In this document: in pieces, positions 25,756 to 34,491 of the stretch | Numbering within the stretch: the stretch's first letter is position 1 | How the letters are laid out: every line of letters starts with the position of its first letter | DNA from: an uncultured Prochlorococcus sp. | GTDB taxonomy: Bacteria; Cyanobacteriota; Cyanobacteriia; PCC-6307; Cyanobiaceae | Assembly (NCBI GenBank): GCA_902624785.1 | Contig: CACNYU010000005.1 | Coordinates: forward strand, 1-63,586 | Direction of reading: 5' to 3' | DNA: 63,586 nucleotides | Position numbers and translations under genes: made by a program | The notes under the pieces: model-generated | What the model saw: the letters and a program-made list of their open reading frames with translations, nothing else | What the model was told of the DNA's origin: nothing | Database searches by the model: none

Positions 25756-26121
25756 ATGAAAAGATGGACTTTACTTAAGCATAAAAAAATTAATAATACA
25801 ACACTTGATATTCACTATGATTTTTTACTTGAGAATGGACAAGATTGTAAAACATGGAAATTGCTAATTTTTCCAGAACTTGACGGAGCAGCAGTTGATA
25901 TTTCTGAGCATTCAAATCATCGTTTAATTTGGTTGACAATCGAAAGAAAGCTTTTAAACAACAATAGGGGTTATGTTAAAAGGGTTGACAATGGAATATT
26001 TAAACCACTCGAACTTGATATAGATAGTAATAATTTTTCAATAATTCTTAAAGGCAATTCCATTAAAGGATTATTCAAAAAAAATGCTAATTTGTGCCAG
26101 CTAATTTCCTTGAATAAATAA
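25756..26121 (+). CDS. Protein resembling the LigD 3'-phosphoesterase (PE) domain
   Basis: A 121-residue soluble protein. The stretch 'WTLLKHKKINNTTLDIHYDF' followed by 'LLENGQDCKTWKL' resembles the core of the LigD N-terminal phosphoesterase domain (H-x-D-x-R-L-E ... S/T-W-x-[VL]). The histidine and aspartate of H-Y-D are kept, but the catalytic Arg position is Leu, and 'SEHSNHRLIW' stands in for the distal His segment. It may be a diverged, possibly non-catalytic relative. It lies 78 bp upstream of smc on the same strand, fitting a DNA-related role. The assignment is tentative. Confidence 0.55.
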   Translation: MKRWTLLKHKKINNTTLDIHYDFLLENGQDCKTWKLLIFPELDGAAVDISEHSNHRLIWLTIERKLLNNNRGYVKRVDNGIFKPLELDIDSNNFSIILKGNSIKGLFKKNANLCQLISLNK

Positions 26122-26199
26122 ATAAATATAATAATCTTAATATTTCTATTGAGATTTCCTATAAATTCGTTATTCTTACTTAGCTATTGAGACTTAGGA

Positions 26200-29100
26200 T
26201 TGGTACACATCAATCAAGTCGAGTTTGAAAATTTTAAGTCTTTTGGTGGAACTGTAAAAGTTCCATTAGAGGAAGGTTTTACTGTAGTGACTGGTCCTAA
26301 TGGATCTGGTAAAAGTAATATTCTTGATGGGATTTTATTTTGTCTGGGATTAGCTAGTAGTAGAGGTATGAGGGCGGAAAGATTACCTGATTTAATAAAT
26401 ACATCCAAAGTAAAAGAGGGTAAGTCTTCTGAAACATCTGTTTCTGTTAAATTTGATATTGGGGATTGGTCTCCAAGAGAGGATACAAAAGATTTAGATA
26501 TTAATGAGGATGAATTATCTTTCTCTAAAGGACAAAAGGAATGGACTGTATCAAGAAAATTGAGATTAATGCCTGGAGGGTCTTATGCATCCACCTACTC
26601 TTCAGATGGTAAACCTTGTACATTGCAGCAAGTACAGAAACTCTTGAGAGATATAAGAGTGGATCCTGAGGGCAGTAATGTTGTTATGCAAGGTGATGTT
26701 ACAAGGATTGTATCTATGAGTAATAAAGAAAGAAGAAATTTAATTGATGAACTTGCTGGAGTTGCATTATTTGATAGCAGAATAGAACAAACACATATAA
26801 AACTTAATGATGTTTATGAAAGACAGGAAAGATGTGAAATACTTAAAAATGAATTGGAATCTAATAAATTAAAGCTTGAAAAAGAATGTCAAAAAGCAAA
26901 AAAATATAAGGCTCTTAAAGAAAAAATAAGTAATTTAAATGAAATTAAAAAAGTTTTTTTATATAATGATCAATTGAAAAGATTAGGTGAGATTAGTAAA
27001 AAAGAAGTTAATTATGAAAATAAGCAAAATATTCTAAAAAAAGATATGAAAGAATTAGAAAAAGAAATAGAGGTTTTCGTTAAGGCATTAAAAGTAATTG
27101 TTGCAGATCTAAAAGAAAAAGGTGAAGATGAATTGATTCAAGTTAATTCTGATATTGGAAGTATTAATACAAATTTAAGAGAATTAGAAAGGTTATCTGA
27201 GTTAAACAAAAATGAAGGCCTGAAATTAAAGGAAAATAGAGATAAAATTTTAATATCTAAAAGAAATATTGAAATTGATAAAAATAATCTAAAAAGTTTT
27301 GATGAGAATATATTAATTGAGTTAGAAGAGGAGATAAAAAAATTATCTAATAGCCATAAATTATCAAGAAAAAAACTGTCTGAGGCAGCAGATGAATCTG
27401 GTGAGTTTTCTAAGAAAACTTTAGAGATAAATAATGAAATTGATAATATAAAAAAAATTATTGAGCCATTTATAAATAAGAAAAGATTACTTGAGGAAGA
27501 AATACTTGAAAATAATACTCAAAGGGATGAGATTTCTTCGCAAACTAAATTATTGAAAGCAGATCAAAATAGTTTGATTAAATTAGAATCAAGTCAAATA
27601 ATTGAACTTAAAAATCATAATCATAAAATAAATAATATAAAACTTAAAATTAGCAATTGTAAATCCGAGATAAATGTTTTAGCAAAAACTATAGATAGAT
27701 TGGGTTATGAAAGATTAAAACTTGAAAAAGACTTATCTAAAATTGAAAGTCGTAAAGAAACTTTAAATGAGACTAGGGGGGCATTCGCTTTACGGATTCT
27801 TCTCGAGGCTGGCCTTGAGGGTATTCACGGGTATGTAGCTCAATTAGGAGAAGTAAAAGAAAAATATAGATATGCTCTTGAAATCGCTGCAGGGAACAGA
27901 TTAGGCCAAATTGTAGTTGATAATGATTTTGTAGCTTCTAAAGCAATTGATATCCTTAAGAGAAAAAAAGCGGGTAGATTAACTTTTCTACCGCTCAATA
28001 GATTAAAAAAATCATGCAATAATTTTTCTACTGCAAGATATGAGATGAACGATTCGGAGGGTTATATTGATAAGGCTATAAATTTAATTGATTATGAAAC
28101 TACTTATAAAGATGTTTTTCAATATGTTTTCGGAGATACTAAAGTTTTTACTGATTTAGATACAGCAAAGAATTTCCAAATTAAGGCAAGAATTGTCACT
28201 TTAAGTGGAGAGCTTCTTGAAAGTACAGGCGCAATAACGGGAGGAAGTAAATTAAATAGAGAATTAATTTTTAGATTTGGTTCTAATGATGATGTTGATG
28301 AAATTAGTCCTTTCAAAAAACGTTTATTAGAAATTAATGAATCAATTATAATTGCAAATAATGAGCTCAAAAATAAGAACCTGATGTTAGAGAATCTTCT
28401 TGTTACTCAAAGAGAGTCAAATGAGTTTTTTGTTTCTATAAAAAAAGAAATAGATTTGAATCAAAAGTCTATGAAATTATTTGAAAATAAAATTCAGGCA
28501 AATTTAATGAGATTGAGCCAATTAAATGATAAAAATGATTTATTGAAAGATAACTTAGATAAAGTTTTGGATGATTCTTTACCTCATCAAAATAAGTTAA
28601 AACAATTGGAAAAGAGTCTAATAATAATTAATGAAAATAATCAAAATGCCACTTTAAAAATAATAAATAAAGATTTTGAGGGAGTTGATTCTGAATTGGA
28701 GCAATTAATTAAAAAAAGAAATTTATTATTAGAACAAAAAAATAACATAGCTTTAAATCAAGAAAAGATTTGTAACGAGCAGAAATTAATTTTATTAAAA
28801 GAGAAAAATCTTGTTGATTCTATAAAAGAACTTTCAATTTCTCATCAGGATTGGATCGTTAAAAAAAATGATTTAAAAAAGGAATTACTAAATCTCGAGT
28901 CACAGAAAGATAACCTTGAGCAAAATTTAGGAGTGATGCGGCGTAAAAGAGATGAGTTGAACTTGAAAATATCAAATCATAGACAAGAACAAAATGAAAT
29001 TGTATTAAAGCTAGATTATTTAAAAAGAGATATTGATAGTCTTGTTGAGGAAAAAAGAAATGAATCTATTAGACTTGAAGAATATAAAAAACTTCTTCCA

Positions 29101-29784
29101 GATCCTTTACCAGATTTAAATAAATACTCATACAAAAATATAGAAGAATTGCAAGTAGAAATATTATCTTTAAATTCTTCTCTAGAAAGTTTGGAACCAG
29201 TAAATATGCTTGCCTTAGATGAGTTAGCAGAACTTGAAGATAGACTGAATGCTCTAGTTGAACGCTTACAAATTTTGTCTAAAGAGAGATCAGAATTATT
29301 ATTAAGAATTGAAACTGTTTCAACTATGCGTCAAGAAGCATTTATGGAAGCTTTTATTGAAGTAGATAAACATTTTAGAGAAATATTTGCAATGCTGTCA
29401 GATGGGGATGGATTTTTGCAACTTGAAAATAAGAATGCTCCTCTTGAGGGAGGATTAACCTTAGTAGCTCACCCTAAAGGAAAAAATGTGAGAAGATTAG
29501 CATCAATGTCAGGAGGGGAAAAGTCATTGACGGCATTAAGTTTTTTGTTCGCTCTTCAAAAATATAAACCATCTCCTTTTTACGCATTAGATGAGGTTGA
29601 TAGTTTCTTAGATGGCATAAATGTTGAAAGATTATCAAAGCTGATTACTGCTCAGTCTTCAAATGCACAATTTATTGTAGTAAGTCATAGACGTCCTATG
29701 ATTAATGCATCAATGCGAACTATTGGGGTTGCACAAGCGAGGGGTTCCCATACACAAGTAATTGGGTTGCCAAATGCTGCTTAA
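26200..29784 (+). CDS. smc: Chromosome segregation protein SMC
   Basis: SMC dimers organise and compact the chromosome. The 1194 residues are full length. In order: Walker A 'GPNGSGKSNILDGILFCLG' (about 31-40), a first long coiled coil (about 180-510), the hinge starting near 525 ('RGAFALRILLEAGLEGIHGY' through 'TGAITGGSKLNR'), a second coiled coil (about 690-1010), the ABC signature 'MSGGEKSLTALS' (about 1105) and Walker B 'FYALDEVDSFLDG' (about 1127). Start is TTG at 26200. scpA/scpB are not in the window. The PRC-barrel gene follows after 45 bp and may be co-transcribed. Confidence 0.97.
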   Translation: MVHINQVEFENFKSFGGTVKVPLEEGFTVVTGPNGSGKSNILDGILFCLGLASSRGMRAERLPDLINTSKVKEGKSSETSVSVKFDIGDWSPREDTKDLDINEDELSFSKGQKEWTVSRKLRLMPGGSYASTYSSDGKPCTLQQVQKLLRDIRVDPEGSNVVMQGDVTRIVSMSNKERRNLIDELAGVALFDSRIEQTHIKLNDVYERQERCEILKNELESNKLKLEKECQKAKKYKALKEKISNLNEIKKVFLYNDQLKRLGEISKKEVNYENKQNILKKDMKELEKEIEVFVKALKVIVADLKEKGEDELIQVNSDIGSINTNLRELERLSELNKNEGLKLKENRDKILISKRNIEIDKNNLKSFDENILIELEEEIKKLSNSHKLSRKKLSEAADESGEFSKKTLEINNEIDNIKKIIEPFINKKRLLEEEILENNTQRDEISSQTKLLKADQNSLIKLESSQIIELKNHNHKINNIKLKISNCKSEINVLAKTIDRLGYERLKLEKDLSKIESRKETLNETRGAFALRILLEAGLEGIHGYVAQLGEVKEKYRYALEIAAGNRLGQIVVDNDFVASKAIDILKRKKAGRLTFLPLNRLKKSCNNFSTARYEMNDSEGYIDKAINLIDYETTYKDVFQYVFGDTKVFTDLDTAKNFQIKARIVTLSGELLESTGAITGGSKLNRELIFRFGSNDDVDEISPFKKRLLEINESIIIANNELKNKNLMLENLLVTQRESNEFFVSIKKEIDLNQKSMKLFENKIQANLMRLSQLNDKNDLLKDNLDKVLDDSLPHQNKLKQLEKSLIIINENNQNATLKIINKDFEGVDSELEQLIKKRNLLLEQKNNIALNQEKICNEQKLILLKEKNLVDSIKELSISHQDWIVKKNDLKKELLNLESQKDNLEQNLGVMRRKRDELNLKISNHRQEQNEIVLKLDYLKRDIDSLVEEKRNESIRLEEYKKLLPDPLPDLNKYSYKNIEELQVEILSLNSSLESLEPVNMLALDELAELEDRLNALVERLQILSKERSELLLRIETVSTMRQEAFMEAFIEVDKHFREIFAMLSDGDGFLQLENKNAPLEGGLTLVAHPKGKNVRRLASMSGGEKSLTALSFLFALQKYKPSPFYALDEVDSFLDGINVERLSKLITAQSSNAQFIVVSHRRPMINASMRTIGVAQARGSHTQVIGLPNAA

Positions 29785-29829
29785 ACTCACTATTTTAAAT
29801 TTTTACGTCAGAATATTAAAAAGTAATTT

Positions 29830-30870
29830 ATGAGTTTGTCTAACATTTCCACTAATAATGATCCACTCAAAATAATTCCGAGTGATCGATTATGGCTGCG
29901 TTCTGAATTAATGGGAACTCAGGTCATTACAACTGATACTGGCAGGAGACTTGGAGTCGTAGGAGAAGTGGTAGTTGATATTGATAGAAGGGAGGTGGTT
30001 GCTCTTGGCCTTAGAGATAACCCTTTAACAAGATTTTTGCCAGGATTACCTAAATGGATGCCTCTAGAAAGTATTAAACAAGTTGGAGATGTAATACTTG
30101 TTGACTCACTCGATTCTTTAAATGATAATTTTGCTCCTGAAAGATATAGCAAGGTTATTAATTGCCAAGTTATAACAGAATCAGGTGAATTACTTGGTAG
30201 AGTTCTTGGGTTTTCATTTGATATTGAAACTGGGGAACTTATTTCATTAGTGATGGGCGCGATTGGAGTTCCATTATTAGGGGAAGGCGTTTTAAGTACA
30301 TGGGAAATACCAGTAGATGAAATTGTGAGTAGTGGAACAGATAGAATAATCGTTTATGAAGGTGCTGAAGAAAAATTAAATCAATTAAGTAGCGGATTCC
30401 TTGAGAAATTGGGAGTAGGAGGATCCTCCTGGGATAATAGAGAATATAGTAAGTATTCATCAAAATTAGTCCCTGTAGAGAATCAATTGCTCTCAGGTTC
30501 AGAAGCAGAAAAAGATAATTATCTTTTAGAGGAATCTCAAGAGAATGAATATAATTATGAAGATAGTTATGAAAATGAGATGGAGTATGTTGAGGTTGAT
30601 AATTCTCAAGAAAATACTCAAGACAAAAAGAGACTTTATTTAGAGAATGATGATTATTTTGATAAAAGCGAAATAGTGAGAGAATCCTCGAATAAAAATT
30701 CTGATAAAAAGGATTTAAATCAAAAAAGTATAACTTCAAGAAAACGCGCTTCACTAAGACCAATTGAACAAGTTCAAGATACATTAGATATTGAACCTAT
30801 TGATAATAAAGGGAAAGCATCGATTGAAGAATCAGCTTTAGACTTAAATGATATAGATGACCCTTGGTAA
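29830..30870 (+). CDS. PRC-barrel domain protein with acidic disordered tail
   Basis: A 346-residue protein with two PRC-barrel-like repeats. The first has 'LMGTQVITTDTGRRLGVVGE' (about 27-46) and the second 'CQVITESGELLGRVLGFSFD' (about 113-132). From about residue 200 to the end it is low-complexity, rich in Glu, Asp, Asn and Ser, with patches such as 'EESQENEYNYEDSYENEMEY'. PRC-barrels occur in photosynthetic reaction centres and RNA-processing factors; cyanobacterial members of this layout have no settled function. It is co-directional with smc. Confidence 0.85.
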   Translation: MSLSNISTNNDPLKIIPSDRLWLRSELMGTQVITTDTGRRLGVVGEVVVDIDRREVVALGLRDNPLTRFLPGLPKWMPLESIKQVGDVILVDSLDSLNDNFAPERYSKVINCQVITESGELLGRVLGFSFDIETGELISLVMGAIGVPLLGEGVLSTWEIPVDEIVSSGTDRIIVYEGAEEKLNQLSSGFLEKLGVGGSSWDNREYSKYSSKLVPVENQLLSGSEAEKDNYLLEESQENEYNYEDSYENEMEYVEVDNSQENTQDKKRLYLENDDYFDKSEIVRESSNKNSDKKDLNQKSITSRKRASLRPIEQVQDTLDIEPIDNKGKASIEESALDLNDIDDPW

Positions 30871-30873
30871 CTA

Positions 30874-32148
30874 TTAAATTGTTATTGCATCTAAAATTAA
30901 ATGAGATATTTTTTTAATAGCTCCCTTTTTTCCTCTTATTTTTAATAAATTAATTTTTTGTTCTGATAAAATATTTTTCTCATTTAATAAATAAATAGCT
31001 TCATTTGATATATCTATGGGTTGGATAATTCCAATTCTTTCTGGAATTATTTGTTTATTTGCTTTTATATTTGGCCAAGCAAAAAATTTATTTTTTTTTA
31101 AATACCATTTTTTAAATATAAAAGTTTGTATTCTATTGAGGAAATTAATTTTCCCTATAATCCCAAAGACACCATCCCATGCATTCATGGCATTTAAATG
31201 TTGTACAGGCAAAACAACAATCATAGGAAGATTTATTGCAGCTAATTCGGCAGTATTAGCTCCTATTGTTGTTAAAGCAAGCTTACATTGGCTTAAAATA
31301 TTGTGATTTGAATTTTGGTTTAGTATAAAGATTTTTGTATTTTTACAAGTTTCTATAACATAAGCAAAAATAGAATTATTAACTTTTTGTATGGATTTTA
31401 TATTCGAGGAGTAATATTTAGCAATTGGATTTTTATCACTTTGAAAATAAATAAAATCTTTTAATTCAGTCGAAGGAGCCATAGGAATCATTAAATTTAT
31501 GTTCTTATCACGTTCTTTGATAAGATCAGCTACTTCAAGAAAAAAAGGTATCCCTATTGATAATTTAGCTTTTTTGGAGCCAGGTAAAATAGCGATCCAC
31601 TTTTTATTATTAATTTCATTTACTGGTGACAAATTATCTTTAACATCTGCCATTAAGTCCCCAATAACTTGACATTTCTTCTTAAATTTTTTTGGAAGTT
31701 TATTTCTAACTTCTTCGTTCATCGCAGCAATATGGAGATTCCATCTAGGCCATCTTGCAATCCATTCTGCATAAGTAATGCTTTGATAACCTAATCTTTT
31801 CGCTAATAATATATTCCAGAATTGATCCCCTCCAAGAAATACAACTACTCCATTTCTTGGCCATGTCCCAAAGGAAGATGGTTTTAAAAGTAATTTTAAA
31901 AAATGATTAGCAGGTATAATTAAATCTAATATCTGCCAATCATTTGCAACTTTAAATTCATTCCCGGTAGCATGTGGACATGGTACAAGTGTCAATATTA
32001 ATTGATAGTTAGGGATATTTGAATTTGTGGACTTATATTTTTGCTTAATTAGGTGATCTAGAACTGGTTTAACCCAAGTTGCTAACTCTCCGGGACCGTT
32101 GGAAACTATAACAACTGCAGCTGATTCATTTGAAATTGCAGTTAACAT
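30874..32148 (-). CDS. LpxB-like (lipid-A-disaccharide synthase-related) glycosyltransferase
   Basis: A 424-residue protein of the 'lipid-A-disaccharide synthase-related' family found in cyanobacteria. Visible features are 'VVIVSNGPGELATWVKPVLD' at the N-terminus (LpxB-like GPGE turn), 'VVVFLGGDQFWNILLAKRLG' near 110, 'WIAILPGSKKAKLSIGIPFF' near 195 and the donor-site-like 'LALTTIGANTAELAAINLPM' near 305. The acceptor is unknown. The ATG at 32148 is preferred because a longer frame to 32190 would run into the tRNA-Leu gene. It lies 3' of that tRNA on the same strand. Confidence 0.85.
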   Translation of the reverse strand: MLTAISNESAAVVIVSNGPGELATWVKPVLDHLIKQKYKSTNSNIPNYQLILTLVPCPHATGNEFKVANDWQILDLIIPANHFLKLLLKPSSFGTWPRNGVVVFLGGDQFWNILLAKRLGYQSITYAEWIARWPRWNLHIAAMNEEVRNKLPKKFKKKCQVIGDLMADVKDNLSPVNEINNKKWIAILPGSKKAKLSIGIPFFLEVADLIKERDKNINLMIPMAPSTELKDFIYFQSDKNPIAKYYSSNIKSIQKVNNSIFAYVIETCKNTKIFILNQNSNHNILSQCKLALTTIGANTAELAAINLPMIVVLPVQHLNAMNAWDGVFGIIGKINFLNRIQTFIFKKWYLKKNKFFAWPNIKANKQIIPERIGIIQPIDISNEAIYLLNEKNILSEQKINLLKIRGKKGAIKKISHLILDAITI

Positions 32149-32163
32149 AATTAATGAATAATA

Positions 32164-32245
32164 TGCGGACGGCGAGACTTGAACTCGCAAGGCCTAGGCC
32201 ACACGCTCCTTAGACGTGCGCGTCTACCAATTCCGCCACATCCGC
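32164..32245 (-). tRNA. tRNA-Leu, anticodon read as AAG
   Basis: The minus strand folds into a complete class II tRNA. The acceptor stem is GCGGATG/CGTCCGC, the D-arm is GCGGAATTGGTAGACGC and the anticodon stem is CACGT/GCGTG around loop CTAAGGA. A long variable arm contains GGCC-TA-GGCC and the T-arm is GCGAG-TTCAAGT-CTCGC. Discriminator A73 is typical of tRNA-Leu. CCA is not encoded. The loop puts A34-A35-G36 in the anticodon (AAG), which is rare in bacteria; most use GAG for CUU/CUC codons. The identity as Leu is very secure; the anticodon depends on the base at 34 being correct. Confidence 0.93.
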
Positions 32246-32308
32246 TTATATGGCTTCAATACTGTTTATTTTTCAGCCATTTTTATTCTACAAGAAATGA
32301 TGCCTCAA

Positions 32309-32339
32309 AAAAATATGTTTTTAAAGAAAACATATTTTT
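32309..32339. other. 13-bp perfect AT-rich inverted repeat upstream of accC
   Basis: AAAAATATGTTTT (32309-32321), a 5-nt loop and AAAACATATTTTT (32327-32339). It sits in the 231-bp gap between the divergent tRNA-Leu and accC genes, where a terminator for either neighbour is not expected. It could be the terminator of a small RNA, an operator or a cruciform. Confidence 0.45.
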
Positions 32340-32476
32340 CTTTCTTTTCTATTGCATAAGACTAAAAATTAGCCACATAGGTCGTTTCAGGTTGTATTCT
32401 AAATCAATACCTAAATAAATTGAAAATTGCTTAAATACTTTTGTAAGTATCACTCTTTAAATTTGATTATTTTGTA

Positions 32477-33826
32477 ATGGTTGAAAAAGTCTTAATTGCT
32501 AATCGTGGTGAAATAGCTTTACGCATCATCAGAAGTTGTAGAGAGCTTGGCATCGCTACGGTTGCTGTTTACAGCACAGTAGATAAAAATGCACTGCATG
32601 TTCAATTAGCCGATGAAGCAGTTTGCGTTGGAGATTCTTTAAGTAATAAAAGTTATTTAAATATTCCGAACATACTGGCAGCAGCAACTTCTCGCGGTGT
32701 GGATGCAATTCATCCTGGTTATGGATTTCTAGCAGAAAATGATAAGTTTGCTGAGATGTGTAATGATCATGGAATTATATTCATAGGACCCTCACCTAGT
32801 TCGATTAGACAAATGGGAGATAAATCTACTGCTAAAGAAACAATGGAAAAGGTTGGAGTACCTACAGTTCCTGGTAGTAAAGGTTTGCTCGTTGATGTTA
32901 AGGAAGCATTTACACTCGCTGAAAGAATAGGTTACCCAGTAATAATCAAGGCAACGGCTGGAGGAGGTGGGAGAGGTATGAGGTTAGTGGAGAGTCCTGA
33001 TAAGTTAGAAAAAATGTTTAAGGCAGCTCAAGGAGAAGCAGAAGCAGCTTTTGGTAATGATGGTTTGTATATGGAAAAATTCATTAAGAAGCCTCGCCAT
33101 GTTGAAGTGCAAATTTTGGCGGATAGATGTGGTAATGTTATACACCTCGGGGAAAGAGATTGTTCGGTTCAAAGAAGACATCAAAAACTTTTAGAGGAAT
33201 CTCCAAGCCCAGCAATCAATTCAGATTTAAGAGAAAAAATGGGTAATGCTGCAATAGCAGCAGCTCAATCTATCAAATATGAAGGAGCAGGCACTGTTGA
33301 ATTTTTAGTAGATGAAGACGAACAATTTTATTTTATGGAAATGAATACAAGAATACAGGTTGAGCATCCTGTCACAGAGATGGTTACTGGCGTAGATTTA
33401 ATTGCTGAACAAATAAAAATAGCTGGCGGTGATAATTTAGATTTTAATCAGGAAGAAATTCACTTAAATGGACATGCTATTGAATGCCGAATAAACGCAG
33501 AAGATCCTTCACATAATTTCCGTCCTTCTCCAGGTAAGATTACTGGCTGGCTCCCCCCTGGAGGTCCTGGCGTTAGAGTTGATAGTCATGTATATACTGG
33601 ATATGAAATCCCGCCTTTTTATGATTCACTTATTGGAAAGTTAATTGTTTGGGGCAAAGATCGTAACGCAGCAATAAAAAGAATGAATAGAGCTTTGAAT
33701 GAATGTGCAGTGACAGGTATCCCGACAACTATTAATTTTCACTTAACTCTTCTTGATAAGAGTAAATTTAAAGAGGGTAAAATTTATACAAAATATGTAG
33801 AGGAAGAATTGTTACCTAATTTCTAA
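32477..33826 (+). CDS. accC: Acetyl-CoA carboxylase, biotin carboxylase subunit
   Basis: Carboxylates the biotin on BCCP with bicarbonate and ATP, the first half of malonyl-CoA synthesis. The 449 residues are full length. '[20 protein letters not shown]' opens the biotin carboxylase N-domain. The ATP-grasp glycine loop is '[16 protein letters not shown]' (about 155-170), and '[15 protein letters not shown]', '[20 protein letters not shown]' and '[11 protein letters not shown]' are catalytic-core motifs. Start ATG at 32477. It stands alone; accB is not adjacent. Confidence 0.98.
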   Translation: MVEKVLIANRGEIALRIIRSCRELGIATVAVYSTVDKNALHVQLADEAVCVGDSLSNKSYLNIPNILAAATSRGVDAIHPGYGFLAENDKFAEMCNDHGIIFIGPSPSSIRQMGDKSTAKETMEKVGVPTVPGSKGLLVDVKEAFTLAERIGYPVIIKATAGGGGRGMRLVESPDKLEKMFKAAQGEAEAAFGNDGLYMEKFIKKPRHVEVQILADRCGNVIHLGERDCSVQRRHQKLLEESPSPAINSDLREKMGNAAIAAAQSIKYEGAGTVEFLVDEDEQFYFMEMNTRIQVEHPVTEMVTGVDLIAEQIKIAGGDNLDFNQEEIHLNGHAIECRINAEDPSHNFRPSPGKITGWLPPGGPGVRVDSHVYTGYEIPPFYDSLIGKLIVWGKDRNAAIKRMNRALNECAVTGIPTTINFHLTLLDKSKFKEGKIYTKYVEEELLPNF

Positions 33827-33831
33827 AGTTT

Positions 33832-34134
33832 CTAATGTAACTTTTGAATTGCTAATTTTATTAATCCTTGTTGGCCGACTAATAGTTCTCTTATAAAGCT
33901 AATTATTCCTATCCAAATAACTGGTGAAACATCAACCCCTCCAATGGGCGGAATTATTTTTTTAGTTATTTTTAGAATTTGGTTTGTTGGTAATGTAACA
34001 ATTATCCAAAATCCATTTTTCTCATTAATCTTAGGATACCAAGTCATAATTAACCTGACAAGAAATAATAAAGTAAGAAACGACAATAGTATTCCTAAAA
34101 ATAAATCCAAAATAGGCAGGAATTTATCAATCAA
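33832..34134 (-). CDS. YggT family membrane protein
   Basis: A 100-residue protein with two membrane segments ('FLGILLSFLTLLFLVRLIMT' near the start and another near 75-90). The YggT signature is 'RLIMTWYPKINEKNGFWIIV', then 'TNQILKITKKIIPPIGGVDV' followed by 'SPVIW'. YggT proteins (YlmG in chloroplasts) are linked to cell division, nucleoid spacing or thylakoid biogenesis. It is convergent with accC, with 5 bp between the stops. Confidence 0.9.
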   Translation of the reverse strand: MIDKFLPILDLFLGILLSFLTLLFLVRLIMTWYPKINEKNGFWIIVTLPTNQILKITKKIIPPIGGVDVSPVIWIGIISFIRELLVGQQGLIKLAIQKLH

Positions 34135-34227
34135 TGTAATGACAATTATTTAATTCATCTTAATAAATATCCCATAAATCATGAATTAATTCGTATTATG
34201 AATTGAGAATTTAATTTTTTAATACAA

Positions 34228-34416
34228 GTGCTTCAAATTTCTCAAATACTTTTACTTGCAAATTTCTCACCAGAAGCTTCAAATAACTCTGCAGTGGGTA
34301 TGATAGGTAGTTTTATAGCAGCAGCTTTGTTAATTGTTGTTCCAGCAACTGCATTTTTAATAGCTGTAAGTCAGAATGACAAGCTTGATGCAGAAAGAGC
34401 TGGAAGAAGACGCTAG
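34228..34416 (+). CDS. psbX: Photosystem II protein PsbX
   Basis: A 62-residue thylakoid protein with one helix, '[20 protein letters not shown]', followed by '[11 protein letters not shown]' and a basic tail. The 'P-A-T-x-x-L-I-x-V-S-Q' stretch is the PsbX signature. PsbX lies at the edge of photosystem II near cytochrome b559 and helps stabilise quinone turnover. The N-terminal extension of about 20 residues is usual in marine picocyanobacteria. Start is GTG at 34228. ycf66 follows on the same strand. Confidence 0.9.
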   Translation: MLQISQILLLANFSPEASNNSAVGMIGSFIAAALLIVVPATAFLIAVSQNDKLDAERAGRRR

Positions 34417-34491
34417 TTTTTATATAATTATTACGTAAAATATAATTACATAGGGTTGTAAAACTCTTTCTTAACTTTTTGGAGAAAAATT

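Noticed and set aside
30239-30784. 181-codon minus-strand frame
   Set aside because: It is antisense to the low-complexity tail of the PRC-barrel protein; its composition is the mirror of that repeat-like coding sequence.
32179-32418. 79-codon plus-strand frame upstream of accC
   Set aside because: It begins inside the tRNA-Leu gene on the opposite strand and has no protein-like features.
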